NCBI GenBank assembly: GCA_964436305.1
Contig: CAYTCI010000005.1
Location: 24,080 to 88,079, forward strand
Reading direction: 5' to 3'
DNA length: 64,000 nt
DNA from: JAKPUX01 sp964436305
GTDB lineage: Bacteria; Zhuqueibacterota; Zhuqueibacteria; Residuimicrobiales; Residuimicrobiaceae
Position 1 is the stretch's first letter. Each line of letters begins with the position of its first letter. Below, one piece after another: positions 44,237 to 54,400 of this stretch. The notes under the pieces are model-generated. The model was not told the DNA's origin. It searched no databases and worked only from the letters and a program-made list of their open reading frames with translations. A program made the position numbers and the translations under genes.

Positions 44237-46087
44237 TCAGTCGTTGGGATCATTGACCGGCACGGTGAGCCCGGCCTCGGGCTTGACGTAAACAAGGACG
44301 AGCCGGCAGGGCCGCTCTCCCCGGTTGACAAAGGTGACCGCCTCCGCAGCCGCCGGGATGAGCATGGTCTCGAGATAGGCCAGGGCTGCGACGCGGCCGT
44401 TGGCGGCATGCACCTCCACCCTTTCGCCCTCGACGAGGTTGACGACGAAGCCCTTGCCTTCGGTCAACAGGGTATGCCGCTGGCTGAACTCGGCGCGCTG
44501 CACGACGTAAAAAGTCCAGGGGTGATTGTAGAGCTCATAGAGACGGCTCTCGTCTTTCTCCTCGATCAACCGGGGGCGGGCGACCAGGTTTTGGCTAATC
44601 CACTTCCCCCGGCGCTCGGGCCGGATATTGGCGAAAGCGCGCTCGATGTTGATCGGCCTGAGCTTGCCCTCCAGATCCCGCCGCAGATAATCATAGAGCT
44701 TCATGGTTAAGATATAGGGGGTGGCGCTGATCTCCAGCACCAGGTTGCCGCGGCCGCTGCAGTGCACCGTGCCGTTGGGGATGAAAAAGAGGTCGTGCGG
44801 CCGGGCGGGCTCGCTGTGGATCCAGGCGTCGACATCCAGTTCCTCGCCGGAGGCCTCCGAGTGCAGCAGAGCCTGCCTGAAAGCCGCGGGCTCGGTCTCC
44901 TCCTGCAGACCGAGATAGACCCGCGCGCCGGGCTGGGCGTTGACGATGTAGTAGCACTCATCCTGGGTATAGGTCTCTCCGAACTCTTTCTTGATGTACT
45001 CCGGCCGGGGATGGACCTGGACGGAGAGATTGCCGCCGTCGATGGTATCGAGATAGTCGAAGCGGATCGGCCATTCGTGGATGAACTGCGCCGCCGCGCG
45101 CGGGCCGAGCAGGTTGCGGTTGTGGGCGAACATCACGAAATCGAAGGAGCACTCGAGAAAACGGCTGCCGCTCTCGAAAACAACACCGTTTTCCGGGACG
45201 ATCATCTCGAAAGACCAGGCGTAATTGGGCTTGTTCGGGTCGAGGGCCATGTGACCCTTCATGAACTGGCCGCCCCACGGTCCGGGATAGAACCAGGGGC
45301 GGACCCGGAAGGGCGAGCGTGAAATCTCCTCCAGGGCGGCGCGGAAAGCAGCGCCGGTCATCCAGGCGGGATCGCCCTCATCCTGGCCGTCGATGAAAAG
45401 GTCGATACGGGGCAGGATAGTGCGCTTTTGGCGGCTGAAGGCGGGCCACTCGACGAAATAGCAGCGTTTGTAAAAGGCTTCGAAATTATCGGTCGGATCG
45501 CCGATGTTGCCGGCCTGTCCCGCCCTGAATTTTTCCTGAATGAGGTCCTTGGGCAGGTCGATATACCAGAGTTCGTCCCAGAGTTCGACCAGGGAGGCCC
45601 CGCAGCCCGCGATGAGGGTCAGCCGGCCGGCCTGGTCACTGCGCCGAATGGAGGCGGTGATGCGCAGTTCCTCCACCCGGACGGGATCGAAAAAGATCTC
45701 CGGCCCGTAGGGCCAGTGTTTGCCGAAGAGGCGGTCCTCGCCGCCGAGGAAGGGCCGGATCGCGGCCTCGCGGCCGGCGGGACCGGCCAATGCAGCATCG
45801 AAGCGGAGCAGTTCGGCATTGATCCTCTGCTGGAGCATCCCGGTCTGCAGCCCCGCGAGAAAAATATCCCAGCCGACGCCGGGAAAGCCGTCGATCACCA
45901 GCACGCGCAGCCCCTGCGGGATTTTTTCAGCGATCAGGGCGGCCAGCGCCGCATAGCCCTTGTCGATCCGCCCCTCCGCGAGGGGAAAAGCCGGCAGGGT
46001 ATCGTAGAGCCCTTTGGGATAGGCTCCGGCAGCGGCCGGCAAGGGGGCCGTAAAGGGGGAGGGCCTGCGTTGATGATCCGTCTTCAT
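44237..46087 (-). CDS. manA: Class I mannose-6-phosphate isomerase fused to a degenerate P-loop domain
   Basis: The start is set at the ATG with AAGGA 6 bases upstream; an ATG at 46111 overlapping the ROK stop (ATGA) is the alternative. In the 616-residue product, about 45-250 resembles a uridine-kinase/P-loop fold. Its Walker A position reads 'DGFPGVGWDIF', lacking the Lys-Ser/Thr pair, so nucleotide phosphoryl transfer is unlikely. Residues 340-616 form the isomerase cupin, with metal-site motifs 'NLSVQVHP' (357-360), 'TQDECYYIV' (Glu377) and 'IPNGTVHCSG' (His442). It should interconvert mannose 6-phosphate and fructose 6-phosphate in the cytosol. It is the last gene of an operon with GH38 and ROK kinase genes, which fits mannose catabolism. 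Confidence 0.85.
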   Translation of the reverse strand: MKTDHQRRPSPFTAPLPAAAGAYPKGLYDTLPAFPLAEGRIDKGYAALAALIAEKIPQGLRVLVIDGFPGVGWDIFLAGLQTGMLQQRINAELLRFDAALAGPAGREAAIRPFLGGEDRLFGKHWPYGPEIFFDPVRVEELRITASIRRSDQAGRLTLIAGCGASLVELWDELWYIDLPKDLIQEKFRAGQAGNIGDPTDNFEAFYKRCYFVEWPAFSRQKRTILPRIDLFIDGQDEGDPAWMTGAAFRAALEEISRSPFRVRPWFYPGPWGGQFMKGHMALDPNKPNYAWSFEMIVPENGVVFESGSRFLECSFDFVMFAHNRNLLGPRAAAQFIHEWPIRFDYLDTIDGGNLSVQVHPRPEYIKKEFGETYTQDECYYIVNAQPGARVYLGLQEETEPAAFRQALLHSEASGEELDVDAWIHSEPARPHDLFFIPNGTVHCSGRGNLVLEISATPYILTMKLYDYLRRDLEGKLRPINIERAFANIRPERRGKWISQNLVARPRLIEEKDESRLYELYNHPWTFYVVQRAEFSQRHTLLTEGKGFVVNLVEGERVEVHAANGRVAALAYLETMLIPAAAEAVTFVNRGERPCRLVLVYVKPEAGLTVPVNDPND

Positions 46088-46107
46088 TACCGATCCTTGA
46101 GAGTAGG

Positions 46108-47007
46108 TCATTTATCCAGAAAGGCCGCCCCGAGGCAGGCGGCGCGGTCCTCGAGCTGTGCCGGGAGGATGCGGACGTTGCCCCTGGGCACCATCCAGGC
46201 GCGGCGTTTGACGATCTCGAGCAGGCCTGGGAGGATCGCCGCATGGCTTTTCATCAGGCCGCCGCCCAGGATGACGGTGTTGACGCCGTAGGCGTGCATG
46301 ACGTTGATCACGCCGATAGCGAGGTTGTCGATGAATTCCGCTTTCACCGCAGCCCAGGCGGGATTGGCCCCGGCCCCGGCGAAAAAGGTCTTCAGCGGGA
46401 GGGGTTCGGCCGCCAGCTCTGGAAAGGTGGCGAGGAGATGGCTCTCGAAATTCACCGCCGAGCAATAGAGTTCGAGGCAGCCCTTGAGGCCGCAGGGACA
46501 CTCGGGGCCGTGGCGGTCGATGCTCATGTGGCCGCCGAGCAGGCCGCTGGCGGGGTTGCTGGAACGAAAGAGCCGGCCGTCGATGACCGCGGCGCAGCCG
46601 ACGCCGGTGCCGAGGGTCATGGCGATGATCGAAGGCCAGCCCCGGCCGGCGCCGAACTTCCACTCGCCCCAGGCGTAGGCGCGGGCATCGTTGTCGAAGG
46701 TGAAGGGCACCTGCAGCCGCGCGGCGAAGGCCGAGCGCAGGTCGATGCCGGCGAATTCATTGGCAGCGCCGACATCGTTGATCACCCCGCCGGCCTGCAC
46801 ATCGACCATCCCCTTCATGCCGAGGCCGCCGCGGGTCAAGGGTTCACCGGCGGCAAAACGGGCCGCCGCCGCGAGCAGGGCCTCCAGCAGCGAGCCTGTT
46901 GCAGCCAGATCGGCCACCTTTTCGGTTGCGAATTTGCGGGTGTTCCCCTCTTCATCGAAGAGGCCGAACTTGACATTGGTGCCGCCGAAATCGATGCCGA
47001 TCCTCAT
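46108..47007 (-). CDS. ROK family sugar kinase
   Basis: This 299-residue cytosolic protein has the ATP-binding start 'MRIGIDFGGTNVKFGLFDEE' and the catalytic Asp107 in 'FDNDARAYAWGEW'. The ROK zinc site is His160 ('LLGGHMSID') with 'CPCGLKGCLE' (Cys170, 172, 177). Family members phosphorylate glucose, mannose, N-acetylmannosamine and similar sugars. Being between an esterase gene (4-base overlap) and mannose-6-phosphate isomerase suggests a hexokinase or mannokinase that feeds ManA. Substrate is inferred from context only. Confidence 0.9.
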   Translation of the reverse strand: MRIGIDFGGTNVKFGLFDEEGNTRKFATEKVADLAATGSLLEALLAAAARFAAGEPLTRGGLGMKGMVDVQAGGVINDVGAANEFAGIDLRSAFAARLQVPFTFDNDARAYAWGEWKFGAGRGWPSIIAMTLGTGVGCAAVIDGRLFRSSNPASGLLGGHMSIDRHGPECPCGLKGCLELYCSAVNFESHLLATFPELAAEPLPLKTFFAGAGANPAWAAVKAEFIDNLAIGVINVMHAYGVNTVILGGGLMKSHAAILPGLLEIVKRRAWMVPRGNVRILPAQLEDRAACLGAAFLDK

Positions 47008-48251
47008 GACTTCTCCCCCGGGAAAAACCAGATCAGGGCGTCGATGAGGTGGCGCCGCCAGTTGCCCCAGGTGTGGCCCTCGGGGTACTCGCGGTAGACG
47101 AACTCGTAACCGGCTTCCCGCAGCACCGTTGCGAAACGGCGGTTGGCGGCGATAAAATTGGTCTCCGCCGACGGCAGAAACGAGCCGCCGACGGTCTCTT
47201 CATAGGTGCCGCTGTCGACATAGAGACGGATGGGGCGTCTGGGCGTATCACGGTAGAGCCCGATCAGGGTATCGCCGCGGAAGGAGAGATACCCGGACTG
47301 GCTGTAGCCGTTGCCGAAGACCTCCGGCCGCAGGAAGGGGATATAGGCGGAGATCAGTCCGCCAAACGAATCGCCCGCCACCAGCCGCGCAGAGGGCTCA
47401 GGAGCGGTGGCATAGTGGGCGTCAATATAAGGGACGAGTTCGTCGGTCAAAAAACGGACATAGGTATCGTTGAGGCCGTACTCGGTCATGCGGTTGGGCA
47501 TGCCGGGCTGCAGACGGTTGGGCGGTGTGATGAAGACGGCGATGAGTGGACGGACCTTGCCGTCACGAATCAACTGGTCGAGCATCTGCGGCACCTGGGC
47601 GAACTCGACATAATCGATCCCGTCCTGGAGATAGAGGGTCGGGTATTGGTTCCGGGCATCGTACCCCGGCGGCAGGTAGACATGAATGGCATGCGGATAG
47701 CCCAGCACCTTCGACTCCAGTTCGCGGACCTGCAAGCCGGCGGCGCTCCCCTTGCGGCCGGAGCGGTACTCGGCAAAGTAGGGATGCTGCCGGTAACCCG
47801 GCATCGCCAGTTCGGAGAGCTCGCCAAAGCCATTGAGGGATTTGGCGGGATTGAGCGGATCGACGCTCCAGAGGCTGTTCTTGCCAAAGAGGTACCAGTA
47901 TTCGAGGCGGGCGCCCGCCGGCGCCTTGCCGCGCCAGTAAAAGAGATCGGTCCCCGCCACGTGTGTCATCCACTCCGCCTGCGTCCAGTTATTCATGTCG
48001 CCGAGCACGCCGACCGAATCCTTCATCCCCCGGTAGAGCAGCACGCAGGTCGAATCGTCCGCGAAGAGGGGATAGCTGCCGGGCTCGAGCGTCCGGAAGA
48101 ATTCATCCACCTTTTTTTGTTTGGCCTGGGGATCGCCGGTACGGGCGATTTGCGTGAGGAGGCGTTCGAAGCGGGCCGCCGGCTTGTTACTGCGCATCAC
48201 ACAACCCGCCAGCATCGTCGCGATCAGGAGCACAACCATCCATTTTCTCAT
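47004..48251 (-). CDS. Lipoprotein esterase of the Fes/CE1-like family
   Basis: This 415-residue protein has a lipobox at Cys17 (MLAGC). An N-terminal CBM48/E-set-like domain ('SVGVLGDMNNWTQ', 'LEYWYLFGKNSLWSVDPLNP') precedes an alpha/beta-hydrolase of the enterochelin-esterase type. The likely triad is Ser295 in 'VAGDSFGG', Asp346 in 'YVDSGTYE' and His393 in 'PEGHTWGNW'. Such enzymes remove acyl or feruloyl groups from polysaccharides, or cleave siderophore esters. The glycan operon favours the former. It is likely membrane-anchored facing the periplasm. It overlaps the ROK gene by 4 bases. Confidence 0.87.
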   Translation of the reverse strand: MRKWMVVLLIATMLAGCVMRSNKPAARFERLLTQIARTGDPQAKQKKVDEFFRTLEPGSYPLFADDSTCVLLYRGMKDSVGVLGDMNNWTQAEWMTHVAGTDLFYWRGKAPAGARLEYWYLFGKNSLWSVDPLNPAKSLNGFGELSELAMPGYRQHPYFAEYRSGRKGSAAGLQVRELESKVLGYPHAIHVYLPPGYDARNQYPTLYLQDGIDYVEFAQVPQMLDQLIRDGKVRPLIAVFITPPNRLQPGMPNRMTEYGLNDTYVRFLTDELVPYIDAHYATAPEPSARLVAGDSFGGLISAYIPFLRPEVFGNGYSQSGYLSFRGDTLIGLYRDTPRRPIRLYVDSGTYEETVGGSFLPSAETNFIAANRRFATVLREAGYEFVYREYPEGHTWGNWRRHLIDALIWFFPGEKS

Positions 48252-48257
48252 AGAGCG

Positions 48258-50324
48258 TCACCTGGTTTGGATCAATCCCTTTTGTGATACATTATAGAGC
48301 CGGCCCTGATACCGCAGGTTATGGAGTTCGGCCCCGGGGTCAAAGCCGGCGAACTGCGGGGCGGCGCTGATGCCCGCGAAGGCGGTCGCCCGCACGCCAA
48401 AGAGCCCCTCGATCACGGTGGTCAGATAGCTGCCGCTGGAAGAGCAGGCCCAGTCCGCGCCATAGGGCCATTCATAATAGGCCTTGCGTGCCCCGCCGGC
48501 ATCGGCGGGGACGGCGGATTCAACGAAATGGCACTGGCCGAAGGGGCCCTGATTGGCCGAGCGCGCCAGGCCCCGCAGCCAGGGGGTCGCCAGATCGCCG
48601 CGGCCGATGCGGTAGAGCCCGGCCGCCGCGAGGGCCGGCCAGGCGGTGTAGGCGCCGTTCCACTGGTGATCCGGCCGCACCGAAAACATTGCGTTGGGGT
48701 CCCTTGGCGAGAGCGCGCGCATCCAGACCGGGGTCTGCAGCTCGTCGACGAAAAAGCGGACCATTTCCTCCTTCTGCCGGCTGGTCAGGTCGTCGGCGAT
48801 GGTGGTGAGGATGGTCATAAAGTCATAGCCGTGGCGCACCTCGACCAGCTCGCCCTCGGGGAAGCGGGCGTTCCAGAAACCGCGGCCGCCGGCGTAGAGC
48901 TCGCCCAGCCGGGTGAGCAAGCCAGCGGCCTCGCGGCGGCAGGACTGGGCCTCCGGGAGCATCCCCCGGTGCTGCAACAGCTCCGCCAGGGCGCGCAGGC
49001 TGAACACCGCGCCGGCATTGAGGCTCGCCACTTCATGGATGTAGGTGCTGACGCACTCGAGCAGGTTGTTGATGCCGCCGTAATCGGCCAGGCCGGAGGG
49101 AGTGAGGAACTTGCGGTAGCCGGTGGCGTACTCCTCGAGGTAATCGAAAATCCGCCGCCCGGAGGCGGGCAGGGTATGGTCCAGCCAGGCCAGGTCGCCG
49201 TTCCAGCGCAGATAATCCTGCGCCAGCCAGGTCAGGGCAAAGTCATTGACCGCATACCAGGGGCCGACAGGGCCGCCGGTGAGGTATTCGGTGCCGAAAT
49301 GGCTGTGGATGTCGGTCCCCATCCACAACTCGATGTATTTGCGCTGGACCGCGGGATCGAGCAGGGCGTGGACCTCCGAGCTGAGGAAATAGTCCCAGAT
49401 GAAGGTGGTCCCCTGCCAGTAGCGCGGCATCAGGGTGTCGTAGGCGCGGCCATAGACCGAAAAGGGGTTGTCGCGCCGGAAGTAGATGACGCCGAGGGCG
49501 GCGGTATAGTAGAGGCGGCGCACCGCCGCATCGCTGGTCTGGAGGAGGGGCAACGAGCCGGAGTAGTCGGAATTGCCCGGGGTGAAGGCGGCCGCGATCT
49601 GACGATCCCAGGCCGCCTCATGCTCGACGAAAGCCTCCTCGAGCCCGGCGTTGGCGAGCCGGTCATACTGGCGCAGGAGCTCGTCCACTTCGCCGCCGAT
49701 GAGGTTGAGATAACAGAGCGTCACCGTGCCGCCGGCGGGGAGGGTGACCCTTTTCTCCAGCCCGAATCCGCTCGCCTGATCCGGCGCCGGCCACAGGCCC
49801 TGGAGCGAACAGGCCTCGCTGTGGCGCGCCTCAAAGAGCACCACCCGGCGGGAGGGCTCGACGCTGATCCGGTTATCCTCTTCCAGCGGCGGCAGATAGC
49901 CTTTGCCGGTGCCCGAATTTTTCGTGATCGCGGCCGAGGTGCCGAACTTGAGCTGGAGCTCCCGCGCCGCACCGCCGGTATTACAGATCTCCAGGCGGAG
50001 GATCAGGGCGCTGGCGCCGAAGGGCAGGATCGTGGTCGAACGCAGCTCGAGGGCTTCGAACGTGGTCTCGCGCACGATCTTGTCCGGATACCAGGTATAG
50101 GCGATGGGGCGATTGTGCGCCGCGAAATAACAGCCATCCAGGAAGAGCGACCCGGTCACCTTGTCCGAATTGGTGAAAGGCGGAAAGTTGAGGCTGCGCA
50201 CGCCGGTGATGTCGTGGTCCGCCTGGCAACAGCCCCAGAAATTGGTCAGACCCGGAGGGCTGAAGAGATCGCCGAAGGAGTGAACCAGCCGGTCGCTGGC
50301 CAGCTCTTTGCAGGTGGGTATCAA
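48258..50324 (-). CDS. MGH1-type (alpha/alpha)6 toroid glycoside hydrolase-like protein, cytosolic
   Basis: This 688-residue protein starts at TTG with AAGAGG 5 bases upstream, 12 bases after the previous stop. It has no signal peptide. A beta-sandwich (about 1-230) leads to a toroid (about 255-660) with 'YWQGTTFIWDYFLSSEVHAL', 'GPWYAVNDFALTWLAQDYLR' and 'YIHEVASLNAGAVFSLRAL'. It also has 'RPDHQWNGAYTAWPALAAAG'. This pattern resembles the MGH1-type/GH63-like and trehalase-like clans. Asp in 'FIWDYF' is a plausible catalytic acid; the family is not certain. It probably trims imported oligosaccharides in the cytosol together with the neighbouring DUF4185-like enzyme. Confidence 0.75.
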   Translation of the reverse strand: MIPTCKELASDRLVHSFGDLFSPPGLTNFWGCCQADHDITGVRSLNFPPFTNSDKVTGSLFLDGCYFAAHNRPIAYTWYPDKIVRETTFEALELRSTTILPFGASALILRLEICNTGGAARELQLKFGTSAAITKNSGTGKGYLPPLEEDNRISVEPSRRVVLFEARHSEACSLQGLWPAPDQASGFGLEKRVTLPAGGTVTLCYLNLIGGEVDELLRQYDRLANAGLEEAFVEHEAAWDRQIAAAFTPGNSDYSGSLPLLQTSDAAVRRLYYTAALGVIYFRRDNPFSVYGRAYDTLMPRYWQGTTFIWDYFLSSEVHALLDPAVQRKYIELWMGTDIHSHFGTEYLTGGPVGPWYAVNDFALTWLAQDYLRWNGDLAWLDHTLPASGRRIFDYLEEYATGYRKFLTPSGLADYGGINNLLECVSTYIHEVASLNAGAVFSLRALAELLQHRGMLPEAQSCRREAAGLLTRLGELYAGGRGFWNARFPEGELVEVRHGYDFMTILTTIADDLTSRQKEEMVRFFVDELQTPVWMRALSPRDPNAMFSVRPDHQWNGAYTAWPALAAAGLYRIGRGDLATPWLRGLARSANQGPFGQCHFVESAVPADAGGARKAYYEWPYGADWACSSSGSYLTTVIEGLFGVRATAFAGISAAPQFAGFDPGAELHNLRYQGRLYNVSQKGLIQTR

Positions 50325-50336
50325 CAGGGCCTCTTG

Positions 50337-51431
50337 CTATGCGAAGGTGATTTCAATGAGGTGAGGAAAGTACTCCTCAAACTCGATGTAGGTGATATAG
50401 ATCGTCCGTCCCCCCTCTTTGGCCAGCGCCGGATGCTCCTTGGCGGCATAGATCAGCTGCGGGTAGGGCAGATTCACCATGCGGGGCATCCGGATCTGAA
50501 AGAGATCGACAGGATCGCTCCAGGGGCCCCAGGGCTCAGGGGCGGTATGGGCGACGATCCGGCCGGTGAGATCGAGGGAATGGACAGCGAGATAGCAGCC
50601 CAGATACTCATTCCAGGAAACCGATTGCTCGTTGGGCATGCCTTCGAAAAGGGGGACGGCCGCGCCGACATGGCGCGACCACTGCGGCTCCCCGTGGCTC
50701 TGCCCCTCTGCTGTTTCGACGCCGCAAAGATAGTCGTATTGCTCGCGACGCTTGATCTCCTCCTTGCGTACACGCGCGAGATAGCAGCGCTGTACCTGGT
50801 CCGCGCCCTGCAAGGCGCCGTAGAGATAAAGGTACGCTCCCGGCGGATTGAGGACGGCGGAGGCGAAATGGGGCTGGTCCGCCCGCCACCAGAGGTCGCT
50901 GCCCTGACTGAGGATGCGGTTGAATTCCCAGTTCTCGGCATCGCCGATGGCGACCCCGGAGCCAAGGATGCGGAAATTGACCGGAAAAATCCCCTCAGCG
51001 ATCGTTGTCACCTTGACGAAATAGAGATAGATCCAGCCGTCGATCTCGACGCCGTGCAGGCACCAGACCCGGATGCGGTTGGGGTCTTCATCGGCCTCGA
51101 GCGGGATCAGGGATTTGATCTCGCCGCGCTCGTCAAGGATGTAGCGGAACTCCTCCACTCCGCCGGGGCCGACGCGGCCGGAGCTGAGCAGGCCGGAATT
51201 GTTCACCATCCGGTCGATCCCCGCCTTGCCGCTCATGTCAAGGGGCCCGACCGGCTGGCCGTCGGGATACCAGAGGCTGCCGTTCGGCGGCCGCGAGCCG
51301 ATCAGGGTGTCGCCGAAAAACCAGAGGAGCCCGGCACTGGTCGGAATCGTGAAGGCTCCGTCCTGCCCCACCATGCGGTGGGGATTATTTCTGAACTGAA
51401 TGCCAAGATCGCGCTGCGATCTGATTTTCAT
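50337..51431 (-). CDS. DUF4185-like propeller protein, cytosolic
   Basis: This 364-residue protein has AAGGAG 8 bases before its ATG and no signal peptide. It matches the DUF4185 layout: 'LLWFFGDTLIG' early on, 'MVNNSGLL', 'IYLYFVKV', 'GAYLYLYGALQ' and 'VSWNEYLGCYLAVH'. The last is a blade motif also seen in GH43/GH32-like five-bladed propellers. DUF4185 proteins cluster with glycosidases and may themselves be glycoside-cleaving, but no residue can be named with confidence. The N-terminal motif recurs in the exported protein at 54829-56730, suggesting a paralogous pair. The start overlaps the GH38 stop by 4 bases. Confidence 0.75.
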   Translation of the reverse strand: MKIRSQRDLGIQFRNNPHRMVGQDGAFTIPTSAGLLWFFGDTLIGSRPPNGSLWYPDGQPVGPLDMSGKAGIDRMVNNSGLLSSGRVGPGGVEEFRYILDERGEIKSLIPLEADEDPNRIRVWCLHGVEIDGWIYLYFVKVTTIAEGIFPVNFRILGSGVAIGDAENWEFNRILSQGSDLWWRADQPHFASAVLNPPGAYLYLYGALQGADQVQRCYLARVRKEEIKRREQYDYLCGVETAEGQSHGEPQWSRHVGAAVPLFEGMPNEQSVSWNEYLGCYLAVHSLDLTGRIVAHTAPEPWGPWSDPVDLFQIRMPRMVNLPYPQLIYAAKEHPALAKEGGRTIYITYIEFEEYFPHLIEITFA

Positions 51432-54400
51432 CGCGTGCTCCTTGATGGTTCTCCCCGCTCAATACACAGGCGCACGAATTCATTCGCCCCCAGCGACAGG
51501 GTGAGGCTGCCCCCGGACACCGGGTGGGATCCCTGCGGCCGGCCGAGCAGGTCCAGGTGCCGAACCCTCGCCCCGGCGAAAAGCAGCTCCGAGTGCAGGG
51601 TCGCCTCCTGGCGGCCGCCCGGATCGCTGTTGCGTATCAGCAGCTCATAGCGGCCCGGCTCCCCTGCCGGCCGCAGGGAGATAAGCTGAAGACGGGGATT
51701 GGAAAGGGTGAGAAAGGTCTGGAGCGGCTCGCTGCGGGTATAGTAGCTGCGGCGGACCAGGGGTGCGCACGCGGCCTCCCAGCCAAAGGCACCGGCGTCG
51801 GCGATGGCGCTGTCGGCGCGAGCGAGCGAAAAGCGCCAGGTCACCAATCCCTGCTTCTCTTCGTTGCGGTTCCAGGATTCGGGAAAGGTATTGAGCAGGT
51901 TGGCGATCAGAGTGGTGCTGCCGCGCAGGGTATCGAGGGCGAAGACCCGACAGTCGGGCGAGGCGAGCATGAAGCGGCTGCTCGCCGATTCGATTTCCGT
52001 GGCGCGGCGGATCGAGAAACTGGTATGACCGGCGCCGGCAAAGCGGTCCGCCAGTCCGGTCCAGCCCCCCAGGGTCTCGCAGCGGATGGTCCCGCCAGGG
52101 GCATTGAAGGCAAAAGCAAGACCATACTCTTCCGTATGCTCCACCGCTTTCTGCCCGGACAGGTCGAGCTCCACAGCGACATCAATGCGGTCGAGGTCGT
52201 GCCAGAGACGCAATCGGAGGGAACGGAAGAGGGGATCCGCCCAGGAGGAGGTGATCTCTTCATAGACCGGATTGCGTTCCACCTGCAGGGCACCGCGGCG
52301 CAGGTCGAGCGGCGCGAAGGATTCGCCGAGCTGGAAACGCTTGCGCAGCGGGACGAGCGAGGGCAGGAGGGCCGCAGGATCGAGGAGGAGTGCGCCATTC
52401 CGCTTGTCGAGGATCAGCCAGCCTTGCTCACTGCGGCTGACGCGGTAGGTGGCGTTCTCGATCGTCGCGGTGGAATCCGGGCGGGCACTGGGCTCTTCGC
52501 CAGGAGCGGGCACCAGCTCGAACTGCCGGCGGCCGACGCCCGGCACCTCGGGGGCGATAAAGCAAAGCTGTGCACCGTTCTGGTGGACGGGTAGCGGCTT
52601 CCCGCTGGCGAGATCGACCACCCCATAACGGCTGCGGTCGCTCTCGGGGAAAGCGATCTCCACCGGCACCGAGCGGCTCCAGCCCAGGGTATTGTAAACC
52701 ATCACGCCATGGGAATCAAAACTCTCCTTTGGTGCCGTGAGGCGATAGAGCAGGCGTTCGCGCAGCGCCCGGGTGCGCATCCAGGCGCCGTGCACCGCCT
52801 CAGCGCGAACCGCATCGGTGTAGAGATTCTCCTCCCGCGAGCCAAGGCCGTACTCGAGCCCGCTGCCATGGCCGGAAAAATTGAGCAGATCCGTATAGAT
52901 CGCGTTGATCTCCTCCGCCCCGCTGATTGTCTCGGGATAGAGCGCGCTCGCAAGGGTCGCGAGCATCTCGACGCCGGGCAGCTGGTTCTGCACCTCGCGG
53001 TACTCGATCATCCGCCGGGTCTCCCCCTGATACAGAATATCCCAGTCGGAGGTCCAGTCGCCGCGGACGGTCCTGAGCGAACGCTGATCCTGGGCCGCCA
53101 CCGCGCGTCCGAAATCGTTGAGGGTGGCGATGACGAAGCGCGGCCAGGCATAGTGCCGGTTCCACTCCCGGGCCTGTTCGTACTGGTTCAGGGCGATACC
53201 GCTGTTGTCGGAAAAGGCGGCGCTGATGAGGATTTTGTTCCAGGGATAGCCGCGCTGCAGCAGGTTGTTCACCCGGTGCCAGATCCGGTTGGCGACGGCC
53301 GTGGTGTCGCGTTCGAGGCCATAGCGGGCGCCCTCGACGTAGGCTTCGGTCAGGTAGAGCAGCACGGTATCGCGGCTGGCGCCGGCCCACCTGAATACCT
53401 TGGGCAGGTGCTTCTGATATTTATAATCCGAAAAGAGCTCATTGATGCCGTCGACCAGCACCCGCACGCCTGCCTGGCGCAGGTATTGGGGCAGGGCCCA
53501 CGACTGCCCCGGCACGTCGTTATAGACCGCGGTAAAGTAGTCGAGGCCATAGCGCTGATGATAGATCTCCGCCAGGCGGAAGGCGGCGGCCATCTCCGCC
53601 TCGCTCACCCAGCCGGTATAGGGATTGGTGTAGATCGGCGAGACAGCGATCCGGCCCGCCTTGATCAGGGCGATCAGTTTGTCAAAGGCGGCCGGGGTGC
53701 GCGCAAGCCGGTAGTTCTCCAGCTGCCAGAGGGTCTCGATGGTCCAGCAGAAATCGGGATCCGCTGTACATTTGGCGATCGCCTGGTCGAGGGTCTGCAA
53801 CTGGCGTTCGACAACCACCGGTTGGGGATTGGTATAGCCGATGTCCATGTGGGTCATCGGCATGAAATAGAGCTCAAAGTGGGGCAAGGGCTTGAGCTCG
53901 ACGCTCCTTTCCAGCGCCGCCTCGCGCCACTGCAACCGGGCGGTCGTCTGCAGTGGTCCGGTGCGTTCAGGCAGCCAGATGGCATGGCTGGTGATGCCCG
54001 CCGCCACATTCCCCAACCTGATCGTCTCTTTCAAAGCCGGCAGGCTCAGGCGGGCTTCCGGCATCCCGGTCAGGCCAGCCCTGATCTCCAGGAGATACTT
54101 TTGCCGCAGCCGGCCGTCCTTCTGCCGATAGAAGAAGGTGGGGGTGAGCGAGAAATCCGCAGAAATCCGTTCCAGCTCGGCCTGCAGGGTAACCCCGGGG
54201 AGCACCCCATCGGCAGGGCTGGTGATCCGGCAATAAAAGCCCCAATCGAAGCGGATGGGTTCAAAAAAGGCGGCGGCGATGTTGCGGTACGAGGTGGCGG
54301 TGACCACCAGCAGGCGATTGAGCCCTTTCCGGAGGGTCACCTCAGCTGACAAGCCGTCGCGCACCGCATTGATTTCGTGCAGCGAGCGATAGGCCGTTGA

